This document shows positions 62,317-64,000 of a stretch of DNA of 64,000 nt, in pieces. The notes beneath the pieces are model-generated. The model was not told where the DNA came from. It saw only the letters and a list, made by a program, of their open reading frames with translations, and did not search any database. How positions within the stretch are numbered: position 1 is the first letter of the stretch; every line of letters begins with the position of its first letter. A program made the translations under genes and the position numbers. Source of the stretch: Eriocheir sinensis (Eukaryota > Arthropoda > Malacostraca > Decapoda > Varunidae); assembly GCF_024679095.1 (NCBI RefSeq), contig NW_026112137.1, forward strand, positions 131,001 to 195,000, written 5' to 3'.

Positions 62317-62349
<33 letters not shown>

Positions 62350-62350
62350 A

Positions 62351-62391
<41 letters not shown>

Positions 62392-62433
62392 AAAAATGTA
62401 GTAGTAGTAGTAGTAGTAGTAGTAGTAAAAAAT

Positions 62434-62470
<37 letters not shown>
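62100..62470. repeat. (TG)n and (TAG)n microsatellites
   Basis: TG 62100-62131. TAG tract 62178-62470 punctuated by AAAAATG at four places. Confidence 0.97.
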
Positions 62471-62471
<1 letters not shown>

Positions 62472-62640
62472 CTGTTAGCTTAAAAATAAAATGTTTAGTA
62501 AAGTTTGTAATATTAAATAAAGATGGTTGTCGGCCACAGTCATTGGCGGGGTGGGGCCAATGAATTGCTTTGTGAAAGGATATGAGAGAATATACCGCTC
62601 ACAACGCAACTCTAATAGATGGAGGCCCGTAAAAGTAGTA
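62471..62640 (+). repeat. LINE 3' UTR, same family as 3311-3460
   Basis: Reverse complement of 3311-3480 over the whole length (GTCGGCCACAGTCATTGGCG, CAACGCAACTCTAATAGATG). Again embedded in (TAG)n. Confidence 0.85.
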
Positions 62641-62693
62641 AAAAAAAAAAAAAAGTAGTAGTAGTAGTAGTAGTGGTAGTTGTAGTAAAAAAT

Positions 62694-62792
<99 letters not shown>

Positions 62793-62887
62793 ATAACAGA
62801 AGTAGTAGCAATAGTACTACCATTAGTAGCAGTAGTAGTAGTAGTAGTAGTAGTGGTGGCAGCAGTAGTAGTAGTAGTAGTGGCAGC

Positions 62888-62922
<35 letters not shown>

Positions 62923-63050
62923 CAGCAGTAGTAGTAGTAGTAGTAGTAGTAGTAATAACAGAAGTAGTAGCAATAGTAGTACCAGTAGTAGCAGTAGTAG
63001 TAGTAGAAGTGGTAGTAGTAGTAGTAGTAGTAGTAGTGGCAGCAGTAGTA
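62641..63050. repeat. (TAG)n microsatellite
   Basis: A-run then TAG units with GGCAGC and AACAGAAG interruptions. Confidence 0.97.
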
Positions 63051-63099
63051 CCTTCTGTTATCGGTCCCAGCATGTCCTCGACACACCCGCAGATGTGAG

Positions 63100-63365
63100 G
63101 ATGCGATTCCAAGGCGAGACCGAGGTGGTCGAGAACAGCCTGTACGAGACCGTGGAGAACATTCGCGGGACCGAGGTGGTCGAGAACAGCCTGTACGAGA
63201 CCTTGGACAACACCCGCAGGACCGAGGTGGTCGAGAACAGCCTGTACGAGACCTTGGACAACACCCGCAGGACCGAGGTGGTCGAGAACAGCCTGTACGA
63301 GACCTTGGACAACACCCGCAGGACCGAGGTGGTCGAGAACAGCCTGTACGAGCCCTTTGAAAACG
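63100..63365. repeat. 51-bp tandem repeat, five units
   Basis: Unit contains GGTGGTCGAGAACAGCCTGT; the 17-codon period leaves frames open on both strands (VVENSLYETLDNTRR on +, LVQAVLDHLGPAGVVQ on -). Confidence 0.92.
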
Positions 63366-63429
63366 TGAGGAAGCCGCGGTGAGGAAGAAGGAAATGGAAG
63401 AGGAGGAGGAAGATGAGGAGCAAGCGTGA

Positions 63430-63770
63430 AAACATGGGAGGGCAGGCAACAAAAAGCCTGCTGGTTCATCACGAGGCTGCCTGCTTTAGCGACATGTGAA
63501 TCAGCTCGTCAGCCAATTGAGAGACCTGCGCCACAGACTGAAGCACTTTTGTACGCACGCGCGGGCACTTCGAGCTCGCCCCTGACGCAGCAAAGTGACG
63601 ACCAGTGCGATCTTGGAAGGAAATTATCGCTTTCGAGCAAACTACTTCTGCTGGAAAGCTGTTCCAGTGGCGGACGGGTCTTCGAAAAATAACTCCTGCC
63701 GATATCTGTGGGGTGGGCGAGGCGACGCACCCCCGGCGCATGCCCCCATTGATTGGCAGATTGCTGCATC
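63430..63770 (-). pseudogene. CR1/L2-like LINE C-terminal fragment
   Basis: The minus strand reads VRHWNSFPAEVVCSKAIISF and DRTGRHF, resembling the LINE C-terminus seen at 19381 and 24098. Confidence 0.5.
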
Positions 63771-63776
63771 GTTTGA

Positions 63777-63925
63777 AGGAAGGAAGGAAGGAAGGGAAGA
63801 GAGAAAGAAGAAGAAGAAGAAGAAGAAGAAGAAGAAGAAGAAGAAGAAGAAGATGAAGAAGAAAAAGAAGACGAAGAAGAAGAAGAAGAAGAAGGAGGGG
63901 GTGGGAGGAGGAGGAGAAGGGGGAG
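63777..63925. repeat. (GAA)n purine tract
   Basis: GGAA then GAA units, then GGAGGA. 63926-64000 holds nothing recognisable. Confidence 0.95.
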
Positions 63926-64000
63926 ATTTATAACGACGTTGCTTGCCTTGCTGGTTCAAAACGTTAGGCGGGGACTGGAGGGGACACGAAACAGGTTGAC

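Overview
The window looks like nuclear DNA of an arthropod, most likely a decapod crustacean. This is inferred from spliced genes with GT-AG introns, a secreted astacin protease with EGF and CUB modules, tRNA-derived SINEs, several LINE clades, TTAA-type MITEs and an extreme density of di- and trinucleotide microsatellites. No bacterial-style gene organisation is present. Most long open frames are reading frames through microsatellites. LAYOUT: 1-13.4 kb is a graveyard of LINE, SINE and MITE fragments. 13.49-28.37 kb (+) holds the main host gene: 14 exons that join in phase into 1,095 codons, encoding an astacin metalloprotease with EGF, CUB, a 441-residue Thr-rich mucin stalk, CUB and CUB. 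Its signal-peptide exon was not found, and its introns carry at least 12 mobile elements. 28.4-32.4 kb is again repeats, including an RTE-like LINE and a Harbinger-type MITE. 32.57 kb and 43.58 kb (+) carry two exons that resemble the N-terminal HMG region of Maelstrom, a piRNA-pathway protein. Between them lies a complete-looking Ty3/gypsy LTR retrotransposon (34.27-42.39 kb) whose LTRs are nearly identical but whose pol is broken. 44.5-46.6 kb and 52.3-54.8 kb are two large tandem arrays in opposite orientation, both built from the core of one MITE family that is also present as single copies elsewhere in the window. On the minus strand, 51.74-51.92 kb is a single Atg8/GABARAP-type exon, followed by a tandem array that repeats its splice-donor edge. 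55-61 kb is mostly microsatellites and short tandem repeats. 61.22-62.16 kb (+) encodes a type I membrane protein with a mucin stalk and a microsatellite-filled mini-intron. The rest is (TAG)n arrays, a LINE 3' end and a 51-bp repeat. COMMON THEME: three unrelated mobile elements (a MITE, a TTAA-flanked element containing LINE coding sequence, and a tRNA-derived SINE) have each had an internal segment expanded into a tandem array, so single-copy and array forms can be compared within one locus. All gene names come from reading motifs by eye. No database search was run, and exon models lack transcript support.
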